Of a stretch of DNA of 35,835 nucleotides, positions 1 through 5,883 are shown piece by piece. The notes beneath the pieces are model-generated. The model saw nothing but the letters and a program-made list of their open reading frames with translations, made no database searches and was not told where the DNA came from. Where the stretch lies: NCBI GenBank assembly GCA_937912125.1, contig CALDOK010000227.1, forward strand, positions 1-35,835. The letters run 5' to 3'. Each line of letters begins with the position of its first letter. Position 1 is the first letter of the stretch. A program made the position numbers and the translations under genes. This DNA comes from an uncultured Pseudomonadota bacterium (GTDB taxonomy: Bacteria > Myxococcota_A > UBA796 > JAFGLY01).

Positions 1-304
1 GCTCGGGGGCCAGGAAGGCCTGGGGTGGAGCCTCTGGGGCGTGCTGGGGAGCGGGGGTGGTCGGGGTGGTGGGTGCTGGAGCGGCGGCCTGGAGCTCGGG
101 CTCTGGAGCGGGGGCCTGGAGCTCGGGCGCTGGCTCGGGGGCCGGAGGCTCGGGCGCTGGAGGCTCGGGCGCTGGAGGCGCGTGGGTCCGATCCGGGGCG
201 ACGGCTGGTGCGGGTGGTGGAGGCGCTGCCGCAGGAGGCTCCACGGTCGAGCCTCCACAGGCCGCGAACGCCGCGAGCAGCACCAGGGACAGGATGCGCT
301 TCAT
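1..304 (-). CDS. Proline-rich lipoprotein, N-terminal part (runs off window)
   Basis: The reading frame opens at an ATG at 304 on the minus strand and stays open to the window edge, so only about the first 101 residues are visible. It begins MKRILSLVLLAAFAACGG: a short basic start, a hydrophobic stretch and a cysteine at residue 16, which looks like a lipoprotein signal (the -3 residue is Phe, so the lipobox is imperfect). The mature part is almost entirely Pro, Ala and Glu, with repeated PEPPA/APEPE units, and resembles an extended spacer that holds a downstream domain away from the membrane. It follows the Asp-Thr-repeat lipoprotein by 23 bases on the same strand and is probably co-transcribed with it. 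The functional domain lies outside the window, so no function can be given. Confidence 0.6.
   Translation of the reverse strand, partial: MKRILSLVLLAAFAACGGSTVEPPAAAPPPPAPAVAPDRTHAPPAPEPPAPEPPAPEPAPELQAPAPEPELQAAAPAPTTPTTPAPQHAPEAPPQAFLAPE
82..178 (-). repeat. Short repeats encoding a Pro/Glu/Ala linker
   Basis: Imperfect 12-15 base units (GGAGGCTCGGGCGCT and relatives on the plus strand) recur inside the partial lipoprotein gene and encode PEPPA/PAPE repeats. All changes keep the frame. This is a low-complexity linker, not a mobile or CRISPR repeat. Confidence 0.6.
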
Positions 305-327
305 GGCCGCACTCTCCGAGAGGACTC

Positions 328-1071
328 CTAAGGGGTGTAGCTGGTGAGCACGGTGATGTTGGACTTCACCTGGCCCACGCCGCGGGCGATGTTGGAGTAG
401 CCCTCGCCGTCGCCGGTGAACTCCACGTACATGGTGTCGTAGGTTCCCGCGGGCACGGTGACCTGGGCTTCCTCGACGACCTGCTGGTTCACCGTGACGT
501 CCACGGCGCTGGGGCCGCTCACGCTGGACTCGGTGAAGCCCGAGTAGGAGGTGACCCAGGTGTCGCCCACGGCGATGTCGGCGGGCATCAGCAGGGCTCC
601 GGCCTCGTAGGTGGCGCTGCTCCAGCCGTCGTAGACCGTGCCGCTGTAGTCCATGTTGTACTCGGTGTACTGGTACAGCATCCAGTAGCCGTCGCTGTCG
701 CAGCGGTAGTCCGTGGTGGTGGTGGAGACGATGGAGTAGTCCACCGTCTCGAGCATGGAGTAGCTCTCGGCGCTCACCAGGCCGGTGCCCGCGTCGTAGG
801 CGGTGATCTCGTTGTCGACCGTGCCCGAGATGCCGTCGTCGTCGAAGTCGTAGGACCAGGTGCTGCCCACGCCCTGGATGCCGGTCCAGGCGCCGCAGGG
901 GCCGACATCGGTGTCTGCATCCGTGTCGGTGTCGGTGTCGGTGTCGGTGTCCGTGTCGGTGTCCGTGTCGCCTTCGGGGCCGGTGTCGTCCTTGTCACCG
1001 CAGCCGAGCAGGCCGACGCTGCCCAGGGTGCCGAGCATCAGGATCAGGACTTCGAGAGGGATGGTGCGCAT
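328..1071 (-). CDS. Lipoprotein with Asp-Thr repeat linker
   Basis: A 247-residue protein starting at the ATG at 1071 with a GGAGA ribosome site just upstream. The N-terminus (MRTIPLEVLILMLGTLGSVGLLGCGDKDD) ends in the lipobox LLGC, so it should be lipidated at Cys24; Gly-Asp after the Cys leaves sorting open. Residues about 28-55 are an Asp-Thr/Asp-Ala repeat, an acidic flexible spacer. The rest is a globular domain of about 190 residues rich in Tyr, Ser, Thr and Val, with alternating beta-strand character and no motif I recognise; its C-terminal half reads like a beta-sandwich. It lies between the secreted peptidase and the proline-rich lipoprotein, all on the minus strand with gaps of 56 and 23 bases, so the three are probably one cell-surface operon. 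Function unknown. Confidence 0.75.
   Translation of the reverse strand: MRTIPLEVLILMLGTLGSVGLLGCGDKDDTGPEGDTDTDTDTDTDTDTDTDADTDVGPCGAWTGIQGVGSTWSYDFDDDGISGTVDNEITAYDAGTGLVSAESYSMLETVDYSIVSTTTTDYRCDSDGYWMLYQYTEYNMDYSGTVYDGWSSATYEAGALLMPADIAVGDTWVTSYSGFTESSVSGPSAVDVTVNQQVVEEAQVTVPAGTYDTMYVEFTGDGEGYSNIARGVGQVKSNITVLTSYTP
909..970 (-). repeat. Hexanucleotide repeat coding for (Asp-Thr)n
   Basis: The plus strand carries about ten copies of GTGTCG/GTGTCC-type hexamers, read on the minus strand as GAC ACC (Asp-Thr). Each unit is two codons, so slippage would change linker length without breaking the frame. It lies just after the lipidation cysteine of the lipoprotein encoded at 328-1071. Confidence 0.8.
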
Positions 1072-1127
1072 GCGGTCTCCGAGCGTGAGGTCTGCTCGGA
1101 TGTATCCCGCTGTGGCTGGGATCGGGG

Positions 1128-2765
1128 TCAGTCCCTGCGACGGGCCAGGCCGAGCAGGGCCAGCAGGGCCACCAGGGCGCCGCTGGGGGCCGCTCCACCG
1201 CTGCTGCAGCCGCAGCCGGGCAGGCCTACGCCGCCCAAGGACTCGCCGGTGTCGTCTGCGGCGTTGGTGTCGTCCGGGTTCTCGGGGTCGCCGGTGTCTT
1301 CAGGCTGCGACTCTTCACCCAGCTCGGCAGTCCAGGAGTAGGACCAGGACGGGGCGTTGTCCCAGTTGTAGTGGTAGCCCGCGGCGTCCTCGTCCCAGGG
1401 GGCCACCACCAGGTAGACGTCGCCACCCTGGAAGGCGATGGAGCCATCGCCCATGTGGGTCTCGTCCAGCTCGAGGCGCACGGTCTGGACCACCCGGCGG
1501 CCGGAGGTGGCCACCAGCACGGCGAACCACTGGTCGGGGCCGGCCTCGCCCTGGAACTCCACGTGCAGGTCCTTGCCCGAGTCCAAGCCGTCGTCGAAGC
1601 GGATGTAGTTCTGGCCCAGGGACTCCGGCTCGTCGGCGCCGCTGGACTCGCCGCCGTCGGGCAAGGAGGTGACCGAGTCATGGATGTCGATGGAGGGGAA
1701 GACGCTCTGCTCGTCGAAGTCCATGACCGTGTTGGCGGCCAGGAATCCCACGAAGATCTCCTCCCAGTCCAGGTCGACGCCGACGCCGGCGACGTTGTCC
1801 CAGACGGTCAAGGAGTACTGACCGCTGCGGCCCGCGGCGTAGTCCCACATGGCCTTGACGGTGTCGGCGCCGCCATACCAGTTGTCGAGGAAGAAGTTGA
1901 AGATCGACGCCCCGTACATGTGGTAGAAGACCTCTTGATCCCGCTGGCTCGCGGCCGTGAGGCCGATCCAGGGGTTCGAGGTGTAGGCCTCGACGTAGTA
2001 GGTCCAGTAGTTGTGGGAGGGGTAGACCTGCTCCTCCATCCAGATGGCGGTGGCCTCCCAGTACCAGAACTCCGGCGCGTAGCTGGTGGAGAACTGGATG
2101 GCGTGGTTGAACTCGTGGCAGGCCATGTCCTCGGCCCAGGTGGGGCTGGACCAGGAGCCCGAGTAGGCCACGATGTAGGGCACGTAGCCTTCGCCGTTGC
2201 AGTACTCGACGCTGGTGTAGGCGCCGGCGTAGTTGTCGTTGTCCGAGATCATGGCGAGCATGGGGTACTCGTCCGTGCCCACGGGCCGGTTCCAGCCGAA
2301 CTCTGTGACCTCGCGGTCCCAGGAGTACTCCAGCGACTCGGCGAAGGCCTCGGCCAGGTCCTGGTCGACCCCGTTCTCCCACTCCACGCTGAAGTGGTCG
2401 GTGATGATGTAGTTGTTGGTCTGGTGGCCGAAGCAGGGCTCGTCGCGGTCGGCGGGCGGCGGGGGAGGGGGGCCGTCGCCGCTCGCCCGCAGGTTGCGGG
2501 GAGAGAGCGAGCCGCCGCCCCAGGGCGCCAGGAACTCGGCCATGCGCTGCTGATCGCTGGGCTCGAGCAGGCCCCAGTTGTCCCGCAGGTCGGTGACCAG
2601 GCCCGTGAGGCAGGCCCCGCGCTCCTGGGCGGAGATGGGGGGCGCAGTGGTGACGGTGTCGAAGCGTTGGATCAGCTGCTGGCGCAGCGCGATCTGGTCC
2701 TGGCTCAGCTCCGCGGCCTGGGCGATGCCGAGGAGGGGGAGGACGAACAACAGAGTGGCGGTCAT
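1128..2765 (-). CDS. Secreted HEXXH metallopeptidase with MYXO-CTERM-like tail
   Basis: A 545-residue protein. I place the start at the ATG at 2765 because GAGGAG precedes it by a few bases and a clean signal peptide follows (MTATLLFVLPLLGIAQAAE); the frame extends 31 codons upstream but that part is not signal-like. Residues 217-221 are HEFNH, a zinc-binding HEXXH motif, and Glu237 in YWEATAIWMEE is the likely third ligand, as in gluzincin peptidases; the HEF-H...E-x-A-x-W-M-E pattern resembles putative metalloproteases of the MXAN_6640 type. The C-terminus has an acidic Asp/Thr-rich linker, then GCGCSSGG, a hydrophobic segment and a basic end (LARRRD), the layout of a MYXO-CTERM sorting signal. 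The enzyme is therefore expected to be secreted and held at the cell surface. The substrate is unknown. The family assignment is inference; the motifs are seen directly. Confidence 0.8.
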   Translation of the reverse strand: MTATLLFVLPLLGIAQAAELSQDQIALRQQLIQRFDTVTTAPPISAQERGACLTGLVTDLRDNWGLLEPSDQQRMAEFLAPWGGGSLSPRNLRASGDGPPPPPPADRDEPCFGHQTNNYIITDHFSVEWENGVDQDLAEAFAESLEYSWDREVTEFGWNRPVGTDEYPMLAMISDNDNYAGAYTSVEYCNGEGYVPYIVAYSGSWSSPTWAEDMACHEFNHAIQFSTSYAPEFWYWEATAIWMEEQVYPSHNYWTYYVEAYTSNPWIGLTAASQRDQEVFYHMYGASIFNFFLDNWYGGADTVKAMWDYAAGRSGQYSLTVWDNVAGVGVDLDWEEIFVGFLAANTVMDFDEQSVFPSIDIHDSVTSLPDGGESSGADEPESLGQNYIRFDDGLDSGKDLHVEFQGEAGPDQWFAVLVATSGRRVVQTVRLELDETHMGDGSIAFQGGDVYLVVAPWDEDAAGYHYNWDNAPSWSYSWTAELGEESQPEDTGDPENPDDTNAADDTGESLGGVGLPGCGCSSGGAAPSGALVALLALLGLARRRD

Positions 2766-2924
2766 GGGCGCTCCTCGCGCGTAGCAGAGAGACGTGGTGC
2801 CGGCGTGGCCCCGGTTGTTGACCCTGGGAAGACGCGTCGACCACCGTCGGTGTGTCACCGTAGCGGGGGTCTTCCTGCAGTGGCGCGTGCGGGGAGCACT
2901 GGCCGGGGAGGTTTCGCAGCGAAT

Positions 2925-3656
2925 TTACGACTTTTTCGTCTTGGCGAGGCCAGGGTCTTTTGCGAGGCCAGGGTCGGGCAGCGCCGTGTGGAGGGCTCTG
3001 GGGGCCGCCAGATCCGCCAGGCAGCCAAGGCCGTAGCGCAGCGCCCGGGGGAAGCTGATGGAGAGCACGTCACCGTCGTAGCGCATGGCCACGGGGCGCT
3101 GGACCATGGTGGCGCCGCCGCGGATGAGGGCGGTCAGCAGCTGGTGGTCGAAGCGGTAGTCGTCCGAGAGGGTCTCGAATCGCACGGCCCGCAGGGCCTG
3201 GGCCTGGAACGCTCGGGCGCCGTTGTGGAGGTCATCGAACTGGGCGCCGAAGCGCAGGTTGGCCGCCGCTGTGAGGCCGTGGATGCCCCATCGCCGCCAG
3301 CCTGGCACCCGCTGGCGCTGGCCGGGTTGGAAGCGCGAGCCCAGCACCGCGTGGGCCCGGTCCAGGCCGCTCGCCAGGGCGAGGGTGTCTTCCACGTCGT
3401 ACTGGCCGTCTCCGTGCAACATGACGATGCGCTCTGCGCCGGCGTCCAGCGCGGCCTGGTAGCCGGTCTTCTGGGCGGCGCCGTAGCCCCGGTTGCGGGG
3501 GTGTCGCAGCAGGACGCCCCGGTTCGCGCGCAGGGCCGTGGGGCTGCCGTCGTCCACCACGAAGACCATGTAGGGCTCGGGGATGGCGCGGAGCAGTGCA
3601 TCCAGGGAAGGCTGGAGGCCCAGGCAGGGCAGGACCACGGCGGTGAGCGCTGGCAT
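2925..3656 (-). CDS. GT2-family glycosyltransferase
   Basis: A 243-residue cytoplasmic glycosyltransferase of the GT-A fold, similar to dolichyl-phosphate mannose synthase/DPM-like enzymes that transfer a sugar from a nucleotide donor to a polyprenyl phosphate or glycan. Visible motifs are the N-terminal PCLG...VFVVDDGSP (nucleotide site), the NRGYGAAQKTGYQAAL block and HGDGQYD, which supplies the metal-binding DxD-type acidic residues. No membrane segment is seen, so it lacks the C-terminal anchor of some DPM-like enzymes. The last 16 residues contain a tandem DPGLAK repeat and a Lys-rich end. The ATG at 3656 has no ribosome-binding sequence; a -10-like TATGGA ends six bases before it, suggesting a leaderless message. 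It diverges from rfbB, which fits a surface-polysaccharide role. Donor and acceptor cannot be read from sequence. Confidence 0.85.
   Translation of the reverse strand: MPALTAVVLPCLGLQPSLDALLRAIPEPYMVFVVDDGSPTALRANRGVLLRHPRNRGYGAAQKTGYQAALDAGAERIVMLHGDGQYDVEDTLALASGLDRAHAVLGSRFQPGQRQRVPGWRRWGIHGLTAAANLRFGAQFDDLHNGARAFQAQALRAVRFETLSDDYRFDHQLLTALIRGGATMVQRPVAMRYDGDVLSISFPRALRYGLGCLADLAAPRALHTALPDPGLAKDPGLAKTKKS
2944..2975 (-). repeat. 18-base tandem duplication at the 3' end of the GT2 gene
   Basis: The 14-mer GCGAGGCCAGGGTC occurs at 2944-2957 and again at 2962-2975, exactly 18 bases apart, so the protein gains a duplicated DPGLAK hexapeptide near its C-terminus. It looks like a slippage duplication in a tolerant tail. 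Confidence 0.85.
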
Positions 3657-3662
3657 CGGCCG

Positions 3663-3668
3663 TCCATA
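3663..3668 (-). promoter_or_regulatory. -10 box for the GT2 gene (leaderless start)
   Basis: Read on the minus strand, TATGGA is followed by CGGCCG and then the ATG at 3656. Six bases between the -10 hexamer and the ATG would put the transcription start at or next to the A of ATG. There is no purine-rich ribosome site and no good -35. Confidence 0.4.
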
Positions 3669-3689
3669 TCGCGGATGTGGGCGCGCCGC

Positions 3690-3719
3690 TGGACGGGCCG
3701 CAGGCCGAGCAGCTAGGCT
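3690..3719 (+). promoter_or_regulatory. Promoter of rfbB (leaderless start)
   Basis: TGGACG at 3690-3695, an 18-base spacer and TAGGCT at 3714-3719 form a sigma-70-like promoter. GCTGCC separates the -10 from the ATG at 3726, so transcription should start at or beside the start codon. No Shine-Dalgarno sequence is present. Confidence 0.45.
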
Positions 3720-3725
3720 GCTGCC

Positions 3726-4733
3726 ATGCGATGGCTGGTCACAGGTGGTTGCGGCTTCATCGGCAGCGCTCTGGTGCGCCGCCTGTTGGGGGTGGATCCG
3801 CCGCCGCCGGGCGGCGTCCAGGCGCCGGTGGAGCGCGTGGTGGTGCTGGACGCCTTGACCTACGCTGGGCGCCGGGAGAACCTCGCGCCCTGCCTGGACG
3901 ATCCGCGGCTGGCATTGGTCCACGGCGACATCGCCGACGCGGCGCTGGTCCGACGGGTGCTCGAAGAACACCGCCCCAGCGCGCTCCTCAACCTGGCGGC
4001 CGAGTCCCACGTGGACCGCAGCCTCACGGGATCGTCTCCGTTCCTGCACACCAACGTCCAGGGCGCCCAGGTGCTGCTGGAGGCCTGGCGGGCCTACGGC
4101 GGGGGGCGCTTCCTGCAGGTCTCCACCGACGAGGTCTACGGCTCCATGGCCGAGGGCCAGAGCGCGAGCGAGGCCTCGCCGCTGGCTCCCTCCAGCCCCT
4201 ACGCGGCCAGCAAGGCCGCCGGCGACCTGCTGGTCCTGGCGGCGGTCCGCAGCTGGGGGCTCGATGCGGTCATCACCCGCTCCTGCAACAACCTGGGACC
4301 GCGGCAGCACCCCGAGAAGCTGATCCCCCTGATGATCGCCCACGCCCTGCAGGGCTGGGACTTGCCCGTCTACGGATCTGGGCTCAACGTGCGCGACTGG
4401 GTCCTGGTGCATGACAACTGCGAGGGGCTCCTGCGCGCTGCGCTGATGGGGCGTCAGGGGCGCGTCTACAACCTGGGCGCCGGCCAGGAGCGCGACAACC
4501 TGCAGGTGGTGCGCGGCGTGCTGGCCCAGATCGGGGCCGACCCTGCGCTGATCCGCCGGGTGGCCGATCGCCCGGGGCACGACTGGCGCTACTCCCTGGA
4601 CTCCCGACGGGCCCTGGACGAGCTGGGCTGGAGCGCCACCGTCCCCTTCGAGCCTGCGCTGGAGCAGACCGTGCGCTGGTACCTCGAGCACCGTAGCTGG
4701 TGGGAGCCGCTGCTCCCCGAGGAGGCGCCGTGA
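3726..4733 (+). CDS. rfbB: dTDP-glucose 4,6-dehydratase
   Basis: A 335-residue short-chain dehydrogenase/reductase of the extended (NDP-sugar) class. It converts dTDP-glucose to dTDP-4-keto-6-deoxyglucose in the cytoplasm, the first committed step towards dTDP-rhamnose and other deoxysugars. Seen directly: the NAD-binding TGGCGFIG at residues 6-13; AAESHVDRS, typical of RmlB; the catalytic Thr-Asp-Glu (134-136) in STDEVYGS; the Tyr159/Lys163 pair in SSPYAASKAAGD; and RSCNNLGPRQHPEKLIP, which is highly characteristic of this family. Length is normal. The stop codon overlaps the GTG start of the RmlC-like gene, so the two are translationally coupled. The partner genes rfbA and rfbD are not in the window, so the final sugar is uncertain. 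A UDP-glucuronate or GDP-sugar enzyme is less likely given the RmlB signature. Confidence 0.93.
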   Translation: MRWLVTGGCGFIGSALVRRLLGVDPPPPGGVQAPVERVVVLDALTYAGRRENLAPCLDDPRLALVHGDIADAALVRRVLEEHRPSALLNLAAESHVDRSLTGSSPFLHTNVQGAQVLLEAWRAYGGGRFLQVSTDEVYGSMAEGQSASEASPLAPSSPYAASKAAGDLLVLAAVRSWGLDAVITRSCNNLGPRQHPEKLIPLMIAHALQGWDLPVYGSGLNVRDWVLVHDNCEGLLRAALMGRQGRVYNLGAGQERDNLQVVRGVLAQIGADPALIRRVADRPGHDWRYSLDSRRALDELGWSATVPFEPALEQTVRWYLEHRSWWEPLLPEEAP

Positions 4734-5218
4734 CGCGCGACCTGACCGCCGTACTCCCTGAGCCCATCCACGGCGTGCGCGTGGAGCGTCTGCGGCCTAT
4801 CCCCGACGAGCGCGGCCGCCTGATGGAGCTGTACTCGTCCCTGTCGGATCTCTACGTGGGCTTCGCCCACTCCTACCTCACCACGGCCTACCCCGGTGTG
4901 ACCAAGGCCTGGCACCTGCACCGGGAACAGGTGGACACCATGGTCGCCATCCACGGCATGGTGAAGCTCGTGCTCTTCGACGGGCGCAGCGACTCCCCCA
5001 CCCAGGGCCGCCTGAACGAGATCTTCATGGGCACCCACGACCCCATGCTGGTGCAGGTCCCCTGTGGTGTGTTCCACGGCTTCAAGTGCATCAGCGAGCA
5101 CGAGGCGCTGGTGATCAACTTTCCTTCTCGGCCCTATCTCCGCGATGATCCGGACGAGATCCGCATCCCAGCGGACTCGCCCACCATCCCGTACGACTGG
5201 TCGCGCCGCGATCGCTGA
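4730..5218 (+). CDS. RmlC-like dTDP-sugar 3,5-epimerase family cupin
   Basis: A 162-residue single-domain cupin. I choose the GTG at 4730 because GAGGAGG lies five to nine bases upstream and the codon overlaps the rfbB stop (GTGA); a GTG at 4700 would lie inside rfbB with no ribosome site. IPDERGRLMELYSS, TKAWHLHREQVD and VPCGVFHGFKCIS match the order of motifs in dTDP-4-dehydrorhamnose 3,5-epimerases, and His64 sits where the catalytic His is expected. By my hand alignment, the position of the conserved catalytic Tyr (FLYKC in classic RmlC) is Ile (LVINF), so a full 3,5-epimerisation is doubtful; a single epimerisation or another sugar isomerisation is possible. Coupling to rfbB says it acts on dTDP-4-keto-6-deoxyglucose or a derivative. 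At 162 residues it is slightly short for RmlC (about 180). Confidence 0.8.
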   Translation: MTRDLTAVLPEPIHGVRVERLRPIPDERGRLMELYSSLSDLYVGFAHSYLTTAYPGVTKAWHLHREQVDTMVAIHGMVKLVLFDGRSDSPTQGRLNEIFMGTHDPMLVQVPCGVFHGFKCISEHEALVINFPSRPYLRDDPDEIRIPADSPTIPYDWSRRDR

Positions 5219-5295
5219 GGCCTTCTGTGATCCTGACCCCTTGCGTCAAGAGGGGCTTCGGGCGATGATCCCGGCGCAGCTAGCCAGGAGCCACC

Positions 5296-5499
5296 ATGAG
5301 CGACACCGACAAGCCCGCCCCCGATCTCAGCCAGCTCGAGGTTCGTCAGCGAGGCCTGGTGGGCGAGTTCTGGGACTTCATCGTCCACAACAAGGCCTGG
5401 TGGCTCACCCCCATCATCCTGGTGATCCTGGCCATGGTGGCCTTCATCCTGTTCGCCGAGAGCAGCCCGGTGCTGCCCTTCGTCTACACGGTGATCTGA
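5296..5499 (+). CDS. DUF5989 small membrane protein
   Basis: A 67-residue protein with an AGGAG ribosome site at 5286-5290 and ATG at 5296. The sequence RQRGLVGEFWDFIVHNKAWWLTP followed by one hydrophobic helix and AESSPVLPFVYTVI matches the pattern I know for DUF5989: a short amphipathic head, a conserved WWL-P entry into the membrane and a P-F-[IV]-Y-T end. Proteins of this type are often found beside carbamoyltransferase and SxtJ-like genes in surface-polysaccharide loci. No carbamoyltransferase is present here, but the rfb genes lie immediately upstream. The molecular role is unknown. The gene ends in a hairpin shared with the convergent small membrane gene. Confidence 0.7.
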   Translation: MSDTDKPAPDLSQLEVRQRGLVGEFWDFIVHNKAWWLTPIILVILAMVAFILFAESSPVLPFVYTVI

Positions 5500-5517
5500 A
5501 CGCCCTGGTGGGCGTTC
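5498..5517. terminator. Hairpin between two convergent small genes
   Basis: GAACGCCC at 5498-5505 pairs perfectly with GGGCGTTC at 5510-5517 around a TGGT loop: an eight-pair GC-rich stem that overlaps the DUF5989 stop codon and lies seven bases from the end of the convergent gene. It has no T-tract in either direction, so it would be a weak or factor-assisted bidirectional terminator. Confidence 0.45.
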
Positions 5518-5523
5518 CAGCGG

Positions 5524-5775
5524 TCAGAAGGGCCGCTGGGCCGAGTTCAGATCCGCGGGAGGATCCTGGATGGGCGACCAGTGGCTCTCGGGCTGCTCGC
5601 CCGCGGCGATGGATCGCCGATCCAGCAGCTTGCGCCCTGTGATCTTGGCCAGGATGGCGGTGGGGCCGATCCCGAACAAGAACACCCCACCCAGCAGGAT
5701 GGTGTTCTGCGCCGTGATGATGCCATGCGCCAGCTTGCGCCAGCCGCGCCAGAGTCGCTTCATTGCTTGGAGCAT
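5524..5775 (-). CDS. Small membrane protein of unknown function
   Basis: An 83-residue protein with a basic, Trp-rich amphipathic start (MKRLWRGWRKLAHGI), one hydrophobic segment (about residues 24-45, NTILLGGVFLFGIGPTAILA) and a polar tail. Small proteins with this K/R-W-x-x-WRK-x-AH start are familiar beside DUF5989 genes in surface-polysaccharide loci, but I cannot name the family with certainty. The start is either the ATG at 5775, preceded by AGGA at a loose distance, or the ATG at 5763. It is convergent with the DUF5989 gene and divergent from the outer-membrane protein gene. The role is unknown. Confidence 0.6.
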   Translation of the reverse strand: MLQAMKRLWRGWRKLAHGIITAQNTILLGGVFLFGIGPTAILAKITGRKLLDRRSIAAGEQPESHWSPIQDPPADLNSAQRPF

Positions 5776-5781
5776 GGCTGC

Positions 5782-5810
5782 ATCCTGACCCGCCGCTCGG
5801 CCCTCGTCAA
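5782..5810 (-). promoter_or_regulatory. Possible promoter of the 5524-5775 membrane protein gene
   Basis: On the minus strand TTGACG (5810 down to 5805), a 17-base spacer and CAGGAT (5787 down to 5782) form a weak promoter. Its -35 lies four bases from the -35 of the plus-strand promoter, the two forming GTCAA-CGTC-TTGAC. Confidence 0.3.
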
Positions 5811-5814
5811 CGTC

Positions 5815-5843
5815 TTGACCCCCCTATGGACTTGGCATAGGTG
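5815..5843 (+). promoter_or_regulatory. Possible promoter of the outer-membrane protein gene
   Basis: TTGACC at 5815-5820 is identical to the -35 of the kinase gene promoter at 16262. A CATAGG/TAGGTG element 15-17 bases downstream may serve as the -10, but it matches the consensus poorly. Confidence 0.35.
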
Positions 5844-5883
5844 ACGGCGCTCGCGTGTTCCCCGCTCTTACGCTGGAGCTCCC

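Noticed and set aside
909..970. Hexamer array considered as regulatory or CRISPR-like repeat
   Set aside because: It is six bases per unit, within a coding frame, and directly encodes the Asp-Thr linker.
1371..3716. Long plus-strand open frame of 781 codons opposite the peptidase and glycosyltransferase genes
   Set aside because: It is antisense to two genes with clear motifs, spans the gap between them, has no domain I recognise, and shows the Gly/Val/His-rich composition typical of high-GC shadow frames.
5231..5260. Possible terminator hairpin after the RmlC-like gene (CCCCTTG with CAAGAGGGG)
   Set aside because: The stem needs a two-base bulge and there is no T-tract, so I do not list it as a terminator.
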